NCBI GenBank assembly: GCA_963710735.1
Contig: CAVQBN010000017.1
Location: 62,001-126,000 of the forward strand
Source of the DNA: FEN-1297 sp963710735
Lineage (GTDB): Bacteria > Bacteroidota > Ignavibacteria > Ignavibacteriales > Ignavibacteriaceae
Length of the DNA stretch: 64,000 nucleotides
Reading direction: 5' to 3'
Of this stretch, positions 10,041 to 20,195 are shown piece after piece. Every line of letters starts with the position of its first letter. Within the stretch, counting starts at the first letter, position 1. A model generated the notes under the pieces. It saw only the letters and a list, made by a program, of their open reading frames with translations, was not told the origin of the DNA and did not search any database. The translations under genes and the position numbers were made by a program.

Positions 10041-10477
10041 AATTAATGCAAAAATTAGTTGAAGTATTAATTAGATAAATTGCAAGTCTTAAGAACCTGA
10101 AGAAAAAGATTGCACAATTTTCAAAAAATAATCTTGCTGAAAATTTTTGATTTTCTACATTAAGTATTTTAAGAACACCGCCTGCAAAGAAAACCGTAAA
10201 GATTAGATAAAGAACTCCAAACCCAAAAGCGGCTGAGATAAATGGACTAATTGCATGGCCCGCAGCTCTAAGAAAATCCGCATAAGTTGTAAAGTCAAAT
10301 CCTTTAATCATGGAATTGATGTCCATTGAATTACCGGCTATCTTACTTAATGTTGACCGTGAAAGGAATTGCAAGCAGCAAAGCAAAAAGAAATGTAACG
10401 GCATAAATTAATGTCGCCATCTTTTTAGATTTTGCTGCCGAAACGAATCCAACTTTATAAGCTTTAAATATTTTCAT
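9985..10477 (-). pseudogene. multi-pass membrane protein, N-terminal part with second frame break
   Basis: The likely start is the ATG at 10475-10477 (minus strand), giving MKIFKAYKVGFVSAAKSKKM followed by a hydrophobic segment that stops at VNIK. One extra base near 10345 separates this from the longer open stretch SKIAGNSMDINSMIKGFDF, which continues to 9985. With both breaks repaired a single protein of roughly 316 residues and five to six membrane helices appears. The first 14 codons of the 139-residue frame starting at 10404 are out-of-frame noise. Confidence 0.5.
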
Positions 10478-10497
10478 AATTTTTTATTCAATAATTA

Positions 10498-12171
10498 TTA
10501 AAAAAGCATACCGAAAGTCTGCATTGTATTTTCAATCCAGAAAATAAACTTTGCAGCATACTTGTTAATTGATGTCTTTTTAGGTTCTAATGTATAGCTG
10601 TTGTTAATAAGATTTACATCCATTGGAATTTTGTTATAAGGATCAACTTTAGCCCAAACAACTTTGTCCGCGTTATCGTAAATAAAATCATGCACTCTAT
10701 CCTTGCCGTCCCAATGTTCCAAAATATCTTTGCCGCTATGAAAATGAACCAGAACTTCTTCAGGCATTACAACACCGCCTAAACGCTCAACCACAACTTT
10801 TGAACGATGAAGATCCTTGTCCTTATTGTCTCTTTCTACTTTATAAAAATGTTTAACGCCTGCACTGTCATAAAAACCTCTGGGCTGCTCGATTTTAGAA
10901 ACAGTTATAGTCGCAAGCTTATAATCGCAAATGTCGGTTCCATATAAAACTTCATTAAAAAACCAGTCCATATTATCGCCGAGTTTATTACCCAGATCTT
11001 TTTTAACAACTTCATTAACAACTGCGATAAAATCTTTTCCACATGGATGTTTAAATTTCCACCGCTCAAAATAAGTCTGCATAATTTCATCCATAACTTT
11101 CTGCCCGACTAATCCTTGCAGAGTCATCATCCATGTTGCGGTTTTGCTATAAGTGATTGAGCCGTAATCATTATGTTTAAAATCCCACGAGGTTTGAAAG
11201 TCAGGCGAAATTTTCGGATCCCGCATTCCGACATAAGATTCTCTCTGTTCTTCAAAATCACCAAAGTGAAAACCGCCAAGATCAAAGAAAGATTTCTTTT
11301 TCCCGTAATAATGATCCATAATCCTGGTTTCATAATAAGTATTAAAGCCTTCATCCATCCATGCTTCTTCAAACTCGTTTGTTGCAAGCATACCCATAAA
11401 ATAATTATGACCGAATTCATGGATTACAACATTTTCGGTTAATTTTATTCCATCCGGAATTCCCCATAAACAGCCGGCAGTAAACAAAGTGGGATACTCC
11501 ATTCCGGCGGCTCCAAACGCACGGAACGGCGGATCGACAATTGTAAGATTAGGATAAGGATATTTTCCTACATATTTATCAAAATATTCCAGCGCATCTT
11601 CAACAGAATTTATATGTCGATTGGCTTGCGGAAGATGCTGCGGCTGTAAAAGAACTCTTATCTTAACATGTCTCCAAGTTGCATTAACTACTTTAAACAA
11701 AGGCGAAGCTGTCCACGCAAAATCAATTACGTCTTCGGCGTGATAAAACAAAGTTTTTGTTCCGTCATTATTCTGAACTTCATTTTGCAAAACACCCACA
11801 GCGCCAACCACATAATTTTTAGGAACAGTTATGTGAACATTATAAACTCCGAAGTCGGCATAAAATTCCGAGTTTGCATGATACTGATGACAGTTCCACT
11901 GGCCTTTAACAGCATACCGCTCGCCCGCATGTTCATAAACTCCGATTTTAGGAAACCACTGCCCGACCATAAAAAAATTATCGCTGAACCCGCTTCTTGC
12001 AAATACCTTCGGCAGCTTTGATTCAAATTTTATATTTAAAGTGATTTCCTCTCCGGGAAGTACCGGCTTGCTGAGCGGAACACTGATTACGGTTTGATCA
12101 TCGGCATTATTATCATCGGGATGAATGTATTTAATTTTGCTTGTAAGATCCTCACCGTCTTTTACTTTCAT
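10498..12171 (-). pseudogene. M1-family zinc aminopeptidase, catalytic part
   Basis: This 557-residue frame carries all M1 hallmarks. A GAMEN-like exopeptidase motif appears as GAAGMEYPT (about 220-228). The zinc site is HEFGH at 251-255, with the third ligand Glu 274 in WMDEGF, exactly the HExxH-x18-E spacing. It would cleave N-terminal residues from peptides, probably in the periplasm given the signal peptide of the N-terminal piece. The first Met here is internal. The true N-terminus lies in another frame at 12216-12530, with two frame breaks between, near 12205 and 12263-12268. Confidence 0.8.
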
Positions 12172-12215
12172 TGAAAGAATATCAATCCATCCCCAGTTTA
12201 TTTTAGAATTCAGTA

Positions 12216-12530
12216 TTAAATTGATCGCCCCGCAGCTGCCCGCCGGATTCTTTTATGAAAGTGGAATTTAGTATTCTTAAATGCATTTAAATATAAATGA
12301 AATTCCAATTCACTTATTTTATCGCTGGAAGTATTTTTCCAGTATAAAGTTTCTTCCCCGGTTACTAATTTCTTTTCAGGATTAAGCTTAACATTCATGT
12401 CGTAATTTGCAATTCTATCGCTTAACGGTTTTTGAAAGATTGCTTTCTGTGCGAATGAAAGATTAAAGCATGAAAAGATAATTGAAACGGAAAATAAAAA
12501 GGCAGAGATTTTAGATTTGGAAGACATCAT
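12216..12530 (-). pseudogene. M1 aminopeptidase, N-terminal part
   Basis: This frame supplies a signal peptide (to about FAQKA) and the first beta-strands of the M1 N-terminal domain, with LTGEETLYWKN-type sequence (here LVTGEETLYWKN). After NTKFHFHKRIRR it drifts out of frame. Reading one base later gives STFIKESGGQLRGDQFNTEF, and a second one-base shift near 12205 then reaches the catalytic part through NSKINWGWIDILSM. An AAAGGAAG-like ribosome-binding site lies upstream of the ATG pair at 12525-12530. Confidence 0.7.
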
Positions 12531-12703
12531 AACTTTTGCCGCTTCCTTTGCTGTTGCTAATTTTGTGATTAGAACTTACCCTTTAAACAATGTGGTTTTG
12601 CAGACTTGTCATTCTGCTTTATGTGAATATCTTGAAAATTAAAATTATAAGCAAAAGGAAAGTTTATGAAATTAACTGAAGCTATATAAATCGATTGTGA
12701 TTT

Positions 12704-14959
12704 TTATAAAATACTTTCTCTTAATAAATATCCATGTATAGAACCTCTTTCAATCATGAAATCAAGAATTGGAATAATTTTGTTTTTTAATCTTATCTCT
12801 TCCTTGATTTTCTGCTTATTAATGAAAATATATTTTCTTATGAACTTTACTAAATAATATAAAGTATTTGATTCCAAATCGTCAAGTTGTAGTGCGCTAT
12901 TGTTTGATACAATAGTGTAAATCCATTCAATTCCTTCATCTTTAAAATTAGCGCCAATTGAATTTAATATTTTGCTTATAGAATACAATACAGTAGGAAT
13001 GTGCCCGATTTCTTTTGAAGCATTGGCGTAAAGAGATAAGTTCTCTTTCTTAAAGCTATGCCATTCTTCGACACCTTCATTCCACCTCAATGCCAATAAG
13101 TAATTCAATACGACTTCTTCTAAGTGATAACCGTGTGGATTACTGCATAATTCTTTTATTTTAGGATATAGATTATTCCAGACATACCAAAACTGTTCAT
13201 GATTTTTTAGTGAGTCCTCTGCAATTACGATTTGTTCGATAAAAGAAGCCGTTTCTTCTGTTGAAGAAAATGAATCAAGAAATGGTTCAAGAAAAGTGTC
13301 AATTTCGGTTTTGTCTCTTTGTAAAATAAAGTACGCAAATCTTTTGAAAACACGTAAACGCAATGAATAAATGTTAGAATCGTCTCCCGAATCATCTTTA
13401 TATCTTCGTCTATCTTTAAGTAACTGTGAAGCCAACAATGGCAAAGATTTCTCGTAGATGTCTAAATGAATTTTATCTTTTGTATTTGAAGGAATTAGTT
13501 GATAGAATTATTTCCAAATCATGAATGTCAAGTGAAGAAATATCGTTAATGTCAAATGATATATTTTCAAAGGTGAAATCGAAATTTGTTTTCTCTAATT
13601 CTTCTAAAATCGAACTTTTAGAAATCCGACCCCAACCTTTTTCTTTCCTTTTTTGAGTAATAATATTTTTATAAAAAGGCTTGAGTTTTATAATCCGAAC
13701 AATATTGATTGAGCAACTTTTTGATTTTGTTCCCATAATTTTGATTTGTGGATAGATTCAATAACGTAATCACATATTCTTTTATATTGACCGATAGGAG
13801 TTTCATCTAAAAGAGTAAGAACCATTATCGAAATATAAGTCTTCTATTTCATCAGGATATTTATTCATTAACGAAGGAATGCCGTGAACTGCAGGCTTCA
13901 ACACCGTCACTTATCTGAAAGTCATATTCATCAGTAAAAAGGCGAGAAGCGTTGCAAGTATTATTTCTTTGCAAAAATCTTTATCATCCTTTGACAGTTT
14001 GTCTTTGTGTTCAATCATTAATTTAGAACAAGAAAAGGCAGGTATGGAATAATCAAATATTCCCATTGCTCTTTGTCTTGATTTCAGTTCTTCAACAAGC
14101 TGTTTTGTTTCTGATAAAGCAAGAAGCGGATTGTTGTCGTATTCTTCGTGTTTTTCATATTATTTTGGATTCTGCCTCTAATCAAAAAATCTGACCATGC
14201 TCTTAAAGATAGAATATTTAAAAGTTTCTTCGTAATGTATCTGAGCTTGTTCGCTTTGTTCTCTAAGTTCAGCCGAAAGTTCTTTTGTGCTAAATTCTAT
14301 TAGAACGTTATTCTCATCTTGTTTTGATATTTTCGGCGTTAGATTTCTTCTATCCATTCTTGCTAACAATATCTCCAATTTTGTTTCTTCATGATTTGTC
14401 ATTTGTTGAAATATGTAGATTTATGTTGGTCAATGATTTGATACAATTTTTCGATGAATTCAGCATTTTGTTCCTCTGTAAATCCATTTACACCAAAAAA
14501 TTGATAATTCAAAAACAATGATTCTAAATTTGAACTTCGATGTTTATCATCGCAAGTTTTTAGCCTTTCATCTGTGTATAAAATATCTTGTATTTTATTT
14601 AATCCATATCCAATTGAATACATTGATTTTGCATGAAATTCATTTGTACTTCTAATCGAATCCAATATGAAATAATTCAATTGTATTAAATAACATCAAA
14701 GCAATTTTATAGAATTTATCTGGATTTGCTAAAACAACACTGCAAACAACTGATGTAGAGTGAAGCAGATTTTGATTCACAAAGAATTTTAAAAAGTATA
14801 GATTGAACTGTTTCAGGTTTTAATACTTGAGAAAATTCCAAAAGAATCTTTTCTAAAGCCATGTGGATAGATTGCAGCAAATATGGTACAACCGGACTGC
14901 CAATTCCACGATACATTCCCCAAATTGCCCAGCTTAAATATTGTGTTACTTCTTTATCA
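12704..14959 (-). pseudogene. eroded C-terminal half of the STAND-type defence NTPase
   Basis: Downstream of the 820-residue frame the coding signal continues in all three minus-strand frames, broken about eleven times. Breaks I placed lie near 14968, 14760, 14675, 14399, 14195, 14152, 13937, 13894, 13821, 13690 and 13497. Joining the pieces gives LSWAIWGMYRGIGSPVVPYL, then NYFILDSIRSTNEFHAKSMY, MTNHEETKLEILLARMDRRN, a helical stretch, and a final 246-residue helical part ending at 12704. The joined protein would have about 1570 residues, a normal size for large STAND antiviral ATPases whose C-terminal helical repeats sense phage proteins. At 14399-14402 stop and start overlap as ATGA, so a second coupled gene is an alternative reading. 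Confidence 0.6.
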
Positions 14960-17422
14960 TTAAGATATAATGATAATTTCTATAACATCTTGTTTACCAT
15001 AGTCGGATTGGCTATAAGTTTCAACAGACTTATTTGTAAAATCAATTATAAAATCAAGTGTTTCATGGAAAGCGATTTGCAATAACCAATTAATTGGTGT
15101 TTGATTCGCACTAGCAGGAAAATAATTGAACTTGTGGTTATCAGTTAATCCATAACGGCTTTCCATAGTATCTCTATCATACCCAAACCCAAACCTATCT
15201 GGTTTTCTTTCTTGCTTTTGCCAGAACAAACTACACAACTGAATTACATGTAATGGTAATGTATTGATTAGAACTGTCGCGATGTATGGTTTCTCCAATA
15301 TTTTTGAACAAAGCCCTTCGTAAGGGTCATTATGCATTGTCCAATTATTAGCTAATACTTTATCAAAGATTTCAATTAATTCAGGATTAATTTCATTGGC
15401 TGCATTAAAAACTACGGTTAGAATATTTTCTTCTGCATCGTCATGAATGTAAAAATCTTTCTCGGTTTCAGTTTTTTGTATTATACTCAAAGCCAATAAA
15501 CCAGAAAACCGTGTCGTTGCTCCCTTTTTAGTAAAGTTGCACCATTCTGTTAAAAGAGGTAAAACTAGATTAAGGTTTTTATCGAAAAATTCAGATTTGT
15601 ATTTGAAAATAAGCGCAATTACTTCCTTCCAGCCTTTTCCTTTCGGTTTAATAATGTCAATGTTTTCAAAGGCAGAAATATCGGTACAAGCTATTCTCAA
15701 TAGAAACAAAATCCTTTTTAATATTTTGAAATCATCAGCGATAATATCACTCTCAAAAAAATTAAAGAATGTCTCTGAATATTCGGATAGTAACACTGAG
15801 ATTAGTAACTCATCTTCCCAGAATTGAATAATTGCAGAATTTTTAAATGCTTCCTGAATGAATCTTTCTATTTCTTTGCTATTATCAGAAAGTTGGTCAG
15901 ACAACCATAAACGGAATGCTCTCCGTTTTGGTAAAGAGTTTCCCAGTTCCTCAAAGAATTGTTCTGTATTTGAATAATTGGCGTAATTACGAGAAACAAT
16001 TTTATTCAAAGTCCATTCTTCATATATATCATGGGTTATGAAATATCCATCATGAGTCTCATCGTAACCTAAAATTTCATCTTGTTTTAATTGGAATAAT
16101 GCAGCTTGAGGTAAAGATGCTGCATTTATATAAAAACGCCCTGTTTCACATCTTCTTTCTGCTATACTAATTATGCACCTTTCTCGCTCAATATGTAAAT
16201 TATCTTTTTGGATAAAATTATTTTGAATTCTCTTTTTCCACAGTAAATCAACGAAACTTCTAAAATCACCTTTTTTGTCAATATTCGAATAGAACTGAAT
16301 GTATTCACCTAGATAAAATAGATTTCGCAATCTTTCTGAAAATTTATGATTTTCGGGTAGCGTGAAATCAAATTCTTCTGATAATGATTTTAGTTCATCA
16401 ATACTTATTAAAGGAATATCTTTTACTATATATGATAATTGAAAATTCTCTTTAATGTGAAATGTCAAGTCATTAAGATAAGAATAGCGAGTTGTAAAAA
16501 TAATACTCCATCCTGCTTCTTTAAGCTTTTGAATTAATACATTTAATATATCATTATTAGTTATCTCGGCTAGTTTTTCAGCAGAGTCTATTACGAATAT
16601 TTTAGTTGGTTCATTTTGATAGGTAGTAACAAATTGTGCAAAAGAGAACTTGTGGTCAAATTGAAACAAATCATTTACATGATTGGCATTGAGTTCAGTT
16701 GCTTTAAAAATACAGATTGGAATCTTTTTGTAATTAAGATTATAAAACTCCTTAAAAATTGCTGTTTTTCCACATCCCCCTTCTCCTGATATTATAATAT
16801 TTTGTCTTTTTTGAGAAGCTTCTGTAATCCCTTCAATAATTTTAGTTCGGTCAATTTTTATCTGTTTTTCACCGAAAGGTATTTCTGTCTGAATTGCTTG
16901 AAGTATATTTTCATTATGGTTTATAACTTCATCAAGTAAATCTCCTTCGTTTGGTTCAAGGCTAAAAAATATTTCTTGTATATATTTGTTTTCAGGCAAA
17001 GAAAGTTGTAGCTCGAAATGACTTGGTACTCGCCAAGCAATGTCAACTTTCAACTTTTTAGCTTCGGATTCTATATCAATTTGGTATTGTGGTTTCTTTT
17101 GTCCCTTTTTTTTGCTTTCTGAAAACTCCTTATTTAGATAGAATAGAATTGTATCTAATTTTGGATTTTCCCTTTTTGCTTTCTTAATTGATGTAATTAA
17201 TTCTGATTTTTTCCCTGAAATAGGAACTGTGTAATACTTTGCTTGAAATCCATAGATTTTCCCATCTTTTTCTAATGGTTCTGTCTCAATTCCTGTTTGA
17301 TTTTTGTATCGAAATAACCCAATTCTATTATTCAACTCAGCACAAAAAAGCAAATAAGACATTTCTTCAAATGCCCATTGTTCTCGTTTATCATATTTTA
17401 AATCAAAAATATTCCAGTTCAT
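14960..17422 (-). CDS. STAND-type P-loop NTPase with N-terminal nuclease-like domain (Avs-like)
   Basis: The 820-residue open part has no signal peptide. Residues 44-62 read GIETEP...GFQAKYY, the acid-x(n)-QxK arrangement of PD-(D/E)xK (Mrr/Cap4-type) nucleases. A P-loop GEGGCGKT follows at 213-220, a Walker B-like FVIDSAE at about 276-282 and a sensor-like FTTR at 309-312, then long helical sequence. This order (nuclease, STAND ATPase, helical sensor) is that of antiviral Avs proteins and related NACHT/STAND systems, which kill the cell or cut DNA when they recognise phage proteins. The gene is not complete: its reading frame is lost near 14968 and continues only in eroded pieces to 12704. 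Assignment to a named Avs class is not possible by eye. Confidence 0.6.
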   Translation of the reverse strand: MNWNIFDLKYDKREQWAFEEMSYLLFCAELNNRIGLFRYKNQTGIETEPLEKDGKIYGFQAKYYTVPISGKKSELITSIKKAKRENPKLDTILFYLNKEFSESKKKGQKKPQYQIDIESEAKKLKVDIAWRVPSHFELQLSLPENKYIQEIFFSLEPNEGDLLDEVINHNENILQAIQTEIPFGEKQIKIDRTKIIEGITEASQKRQNIIISGEGGCGKTAIFKEFYNLNYKKIPICIFKATELNANHVNDLFQFDHKFSFAQFVTTYQNEPTKIFVIDSAEKLAEITNNDILNVLIQKLKEAGWSIIFTTRYSYLNDLTFHIKENFQLSYIVKDIPLISIDELKSLSEEFDFTLPENHKFSERLRNLFYLGEYIQFYSNIDKKGDFRSFVDLLWKKRIQNNFIQKDNLHIERERCIISIAERRCETGRFYINAASLPQAALFQLKQDEILGYDETHDGYFITHDIYEEWTLNKIVSRNYANYSNTEQFFEELGNSLPKRRAFRLWLSDQLSDNSKEIERFIQEAFKNSAIIQFWEDELLISVLLSEYSETFFNFFESDIIADDFKILKRILFLLRIACTDISAFENIDIIKPKGKGWKEVIALIFKYKSEFFDKNLNLVLPLLTEWCNFTKKGATTRFSGLLALSIIQKTETEKDFYIHDDAEENILTVVFNAANEINPELIEIFDKVLANNWTMHNDPYEGLCSKILEKPYIATVLINTLPLHVIQLCSLFWQKQERKPDRFGFGYDRDTMESRYGLTDNHKFNYFPASANQTPINWLLQIAFHETLDFIIDFTNKSVETYSQSDYGKQDVIEIIIIS

Positions 17423-18507
17423 TTTTTTAACCCACCACTTTATTTTTTTGTGGTCTATTAATAGTTACTTTTAGGGAGAGGCTACAAATATTACTAACTT
17501 CCGGGTATGTGTAATTTCTTTTCCACGCAAATTGGTGGCATATGCCTATTATCAATAAATTTCTCTTACTATTTATTTATGAATTTATACATAAACTTAC
17601 ATTTTAACTTGTTGTTTTAGCAAAACAAATTTATTTAAGCGTATAACTTATTCTGCACACATTATTAACTAAAGGAACGTAGATATGTGTCCAACTTTAT
17701 AACTATGTTTTATTACAAATCGTTCTAACATTCTTGGTTTGTCCCCATGCGTGTCTGAATGTAGTTATCATATCCCCACCCCTAAAAATAGTGTTGTTTA
17801 TATGCTTTTAAATGTAAAAATATTATTTATAAAATGCACTAAAAACTAAAAACCGCTTTGAGATTCCCGATTCTGCCTTCAGTGGACAAGTTGCCGGAAT
17901 GACACTTGTTATTCAAGTAAAAAGATTTGATGTAAGATTTAATTGACATCAAATAAATCGTGTACAAAAATTTTATGAAATGATGCGTTTGACAGAAAAA
18001 TCTGTTTGAGTCCGGCTTTGCCTGACCAGTTATTTTTCTGTAGCGGAATGAAATAAAATTTTAGCTTTTATTTTTAAGCACATGTTCTAAAGAGGGGATT
18101 TCTCCCTTCGGTCGAAATGACTTTAACCATGTACTTGTCATGCTGCACTTGCCTATCCCTTTGGGGTTTCAGCATTTGCATTCCACTATGCACTTGGAAG
18201 ATTCGAATTTTCATCAGAATGACACCTGATGCCATCATATCTTCCGAAGGAACGGCAATGCCGCAACCCGCTTTACAATTGATAAGCATCAATTCAATTC
18301 AAAATTTCCCTTACTTTTTAATATATTTAAAAAAATAAATATCTAAGTTTTTAATCTGTTATAAAGGAGATTGCTATAGAAAAATGAATGATTATGCATA
18401 AATTTTTAGTGTTAACGGGAACAAATAAGCCATTCCCCTGCGCTTGATCCTTTAATTTTTTTCTTTCCGCGCATTTTTTTTTCCTCGCAAATAGATCTTT
18501 TTTTTTA
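17423..18507. other. gene-free 1.1-kb spacer with degenerate palindromes
   Basis: No credible coding frame is present; short ORFs at 18074-18338 have no plausible protein composition. The stretch lies between the divergent starts of the defence gene and the truncated transketolase. It contains an inverted repeat (17992-18001 with 18032-18041) and several copies of a word like GGAATGAC/GAAATGAC/GAATGACAC (about 17899, 18053, 18113, 18217), typical of extragenic repeat debris. An AAAGGAG at 18363-18369 may be the old ribosome-binding site of the transketolase gene. Poly-T runs occupy 18455-18507. Confidence 0.6.
17992..18041. repeat. inverted repeat, 10-bp arms
   Basis: ACAGAAAAAT at 17992-18001 is the exact reverse complement of ATTTTTCTGT at 18032-18041, with a 30-bp loop. 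It is followed by AGCGGAATGA. It could be an end-to-end small palindromic element or a remnant; there are no transposase fragments nearby. Confidence 0.55.
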
Positions 18508-19524
18508 ATGGAAGGCATTTCTCATGAAGCCGCTGCTCTTGCCGGACATTTAAAACTCGGAAAAATAATTTTCTTTTACGATTATAATCATATAACAATC
18601 GATGGCCCGACTTCACTTGCATATTCCGACGATGTACCAAAAAGATTTGAAGCTTACCACTGGCATGTTCAGGAGGTTGAAGATGTAAATAACCTGGAAG
18701 CCTTGGAAAAAGCACTACAAAATGCACAGAAGGTTACCGACAAACCTTCAATAATTATTACTCACACACATATCGGTTTCGGCAGCCCCAACAAACAGGA
18801 TACCAACAAAGCACACGGTTCACCGTTAGGCCCGGATGAAGTTAAATTGACGAAAGAAAATCTCGGCTGGCCTTTGGAACCCGAATTTCTAATTCCAAAT
18901 GAGGTAAGTGAATATTTCAAGAAAGTCGGCATAAAAGGCAAAGAAGAAGAAGATAACTGGAATAAACTTTTTGCTAAGTATGAAGAAAAATATCCGGCGG
19001 ATGCAAAATTATTTAAAGAAGTAATGAGTGGAAATTTCGGAGAAGAGTGGAAGTCAAAGCTTCCTTATTTGAAGACGACGGTAAGAAACTTGCAACCAGG
19101 GCAGCAAGCGGAAATGTACTTAATGCAATTGCGTCTTCGATTGCCAACTTTAATAGGCGGTTCTGCCGATCTTGAGCCTTCCAACAATACATATTTGAAA
19201 GAATATAAAAATTTTTCCGCGGAAAACAGAGACGGAAGAAATTTTCATTTTGGAATACGCGAGCACGGCATGGCAACCATTTTAAACGGCATGGCTTATT
19301 ACGGCGGAGTAATTCCTTACGGCGGTACGTTCTTAATTTTTTCTGATTATTTACGTCCGGCAATCAGGCTTGGTTCATTATCAAAAATAAAACCGATTTA
19401 TGTTTTTACACATGACAGTATTGGTTTAGGAGAGGACGGACCTACGCATCAGCCGGTGGAACATATTTCATCGCTTAGAGCAATTCCTAAAGCTGATTGT
19501 AATTCGTCCTGCCGATGCAAATGA
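18508..19524 (+). pseudogene. tkt: transketolase, 5'-truncated main part
   Basis: This frame begins MEGISHEAAALAGHL, which is the middle of the thiamine-diphosphate-binding region (normally after GDGD-x). About 150 N-terminal residues, including the first substrate and cofactor histidines, are therefore missing. It continues through ITIDGPTSL, IIITHTHIGFGSP and the pyrimidine-binding domain (GIREHGMATILNG, HDSIGLGEDGPTHQPVEH). The frame is lost at about 19490, where one surplus G in CCTAAAGCTGAT separates AIPK from LIVIRPADANE. Upstream sequence is non-coding. Transketolase moves two-carbon units in the pentose-phosphate pathway; this copy should be inactive unless the sequence is misassembled. 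Confidence 0.85.
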
Positions 19525-20041
19525 AACAGTTTATGCATGGCAGGCAGCTATTGAGCATAAAGGAAGTCCGGTTGCATTATTCTTAACAAGACAGGGATTG
19601 CCTGTTTTAGATCAGAAGAAATATCCTTCTGCAAAAAATCTTTTTAAAGGAGCATACATATTGAAAGATAGTAACGGAACTCCGGATCTAATTATTCTTG
19701 CATCCGGTTCTGAAGTTGGCATATCACTAACTGCTGCGGAAAAGCTTGAATCAGAAGGCAACAAAGTAAGAGTAGTAAGTTTTCCAAGCTGGGAGTTGTT
19801 CGAACAGCAATCGCAGGAATATCGCAATTCAGTAATTCCAAAGGATGTTAAAGCCCGCATTTCCGTGGAAGCCGGTGTTAAACAAGGATGGGAAAAATAT
19901 ATTGGTGATTATGGAGAGGCCGTCAGTATAGAAAAATTCGGCGCTTCAGCTCCGTTGGGAATTATTATGGAAAAGTATGGCTTTACTCCCGAGAATATTG
20001 TTGAAACTGCAAGAAGAGTGCTGGCAAAAACAAAGAAATAA
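19525..20041 (+). pseudogene. tkt: transketolase, C-terminal domain in shifted frame
   Basis: Continuing one base out of the preceding frame gives LIVIRPADANETVYAWQAAI, then LTRQGLPVLDQKKYPSAKN and the complete third transketolase domain to the stop at 20039-20041. A free-standing start at 19598 has no ribosome-binding site and would begin inside the domain. The shift and the missing 5' end affect the same gene, so it appears doubly broken. A palindromic extragenic element follows directly. Confidence 0.8.
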
Positions 20042-20059
20042 CAGCTTTATTAATTATAT

Positions 20060-20178
20060 GAGACTTCTGAAAAATTATTTTACAGTTATTTGTCATTCCC
20101 ATGAAAGTGGGAATCTAAAGTAATTCTAGAGGATTCCCGTTTTCACGGGAATGAAAGTTTGTATTTTTCAGAAGCCTC
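20060..20178. repeat. nested palindromic extragenic element
   Basis: The outer arms, 20060-20075 (GAGACTTCTGAAAAAT) and 20163-20178, are inverted copies with one mismatch. Inside are two hairpins: ATTCCCA/TGGGAAT at 20095-20114 and ATTCCCG/CGGGAAT at 20133-20152. The ATTCCC words are characteristic of dispersed extragenic palindromes (REP/MITE-like) in many bacteria. Placed between the convergent transketolase and DJ-1 genes it can also act as a bidirectional transcription terminator. Confidence 0.7.
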
Positions 20179-20195
20179 TATATATTATTCTTACG

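Noticed and set aside
14399..14402. ATGA stop-start overlap as evidence for a second defence gene
   Set aside because: One missing A would make the frame continuous, and the downstream frame is itself broken repeatedly; a single long protein is simpler, though not proven.
18074..18338. Short overlapping frames on both strands in the 17.4-18.5 kb spacer
   Set aside because: Atypical Cys/Met/Ile-rich translations within repeat debris; not genes.
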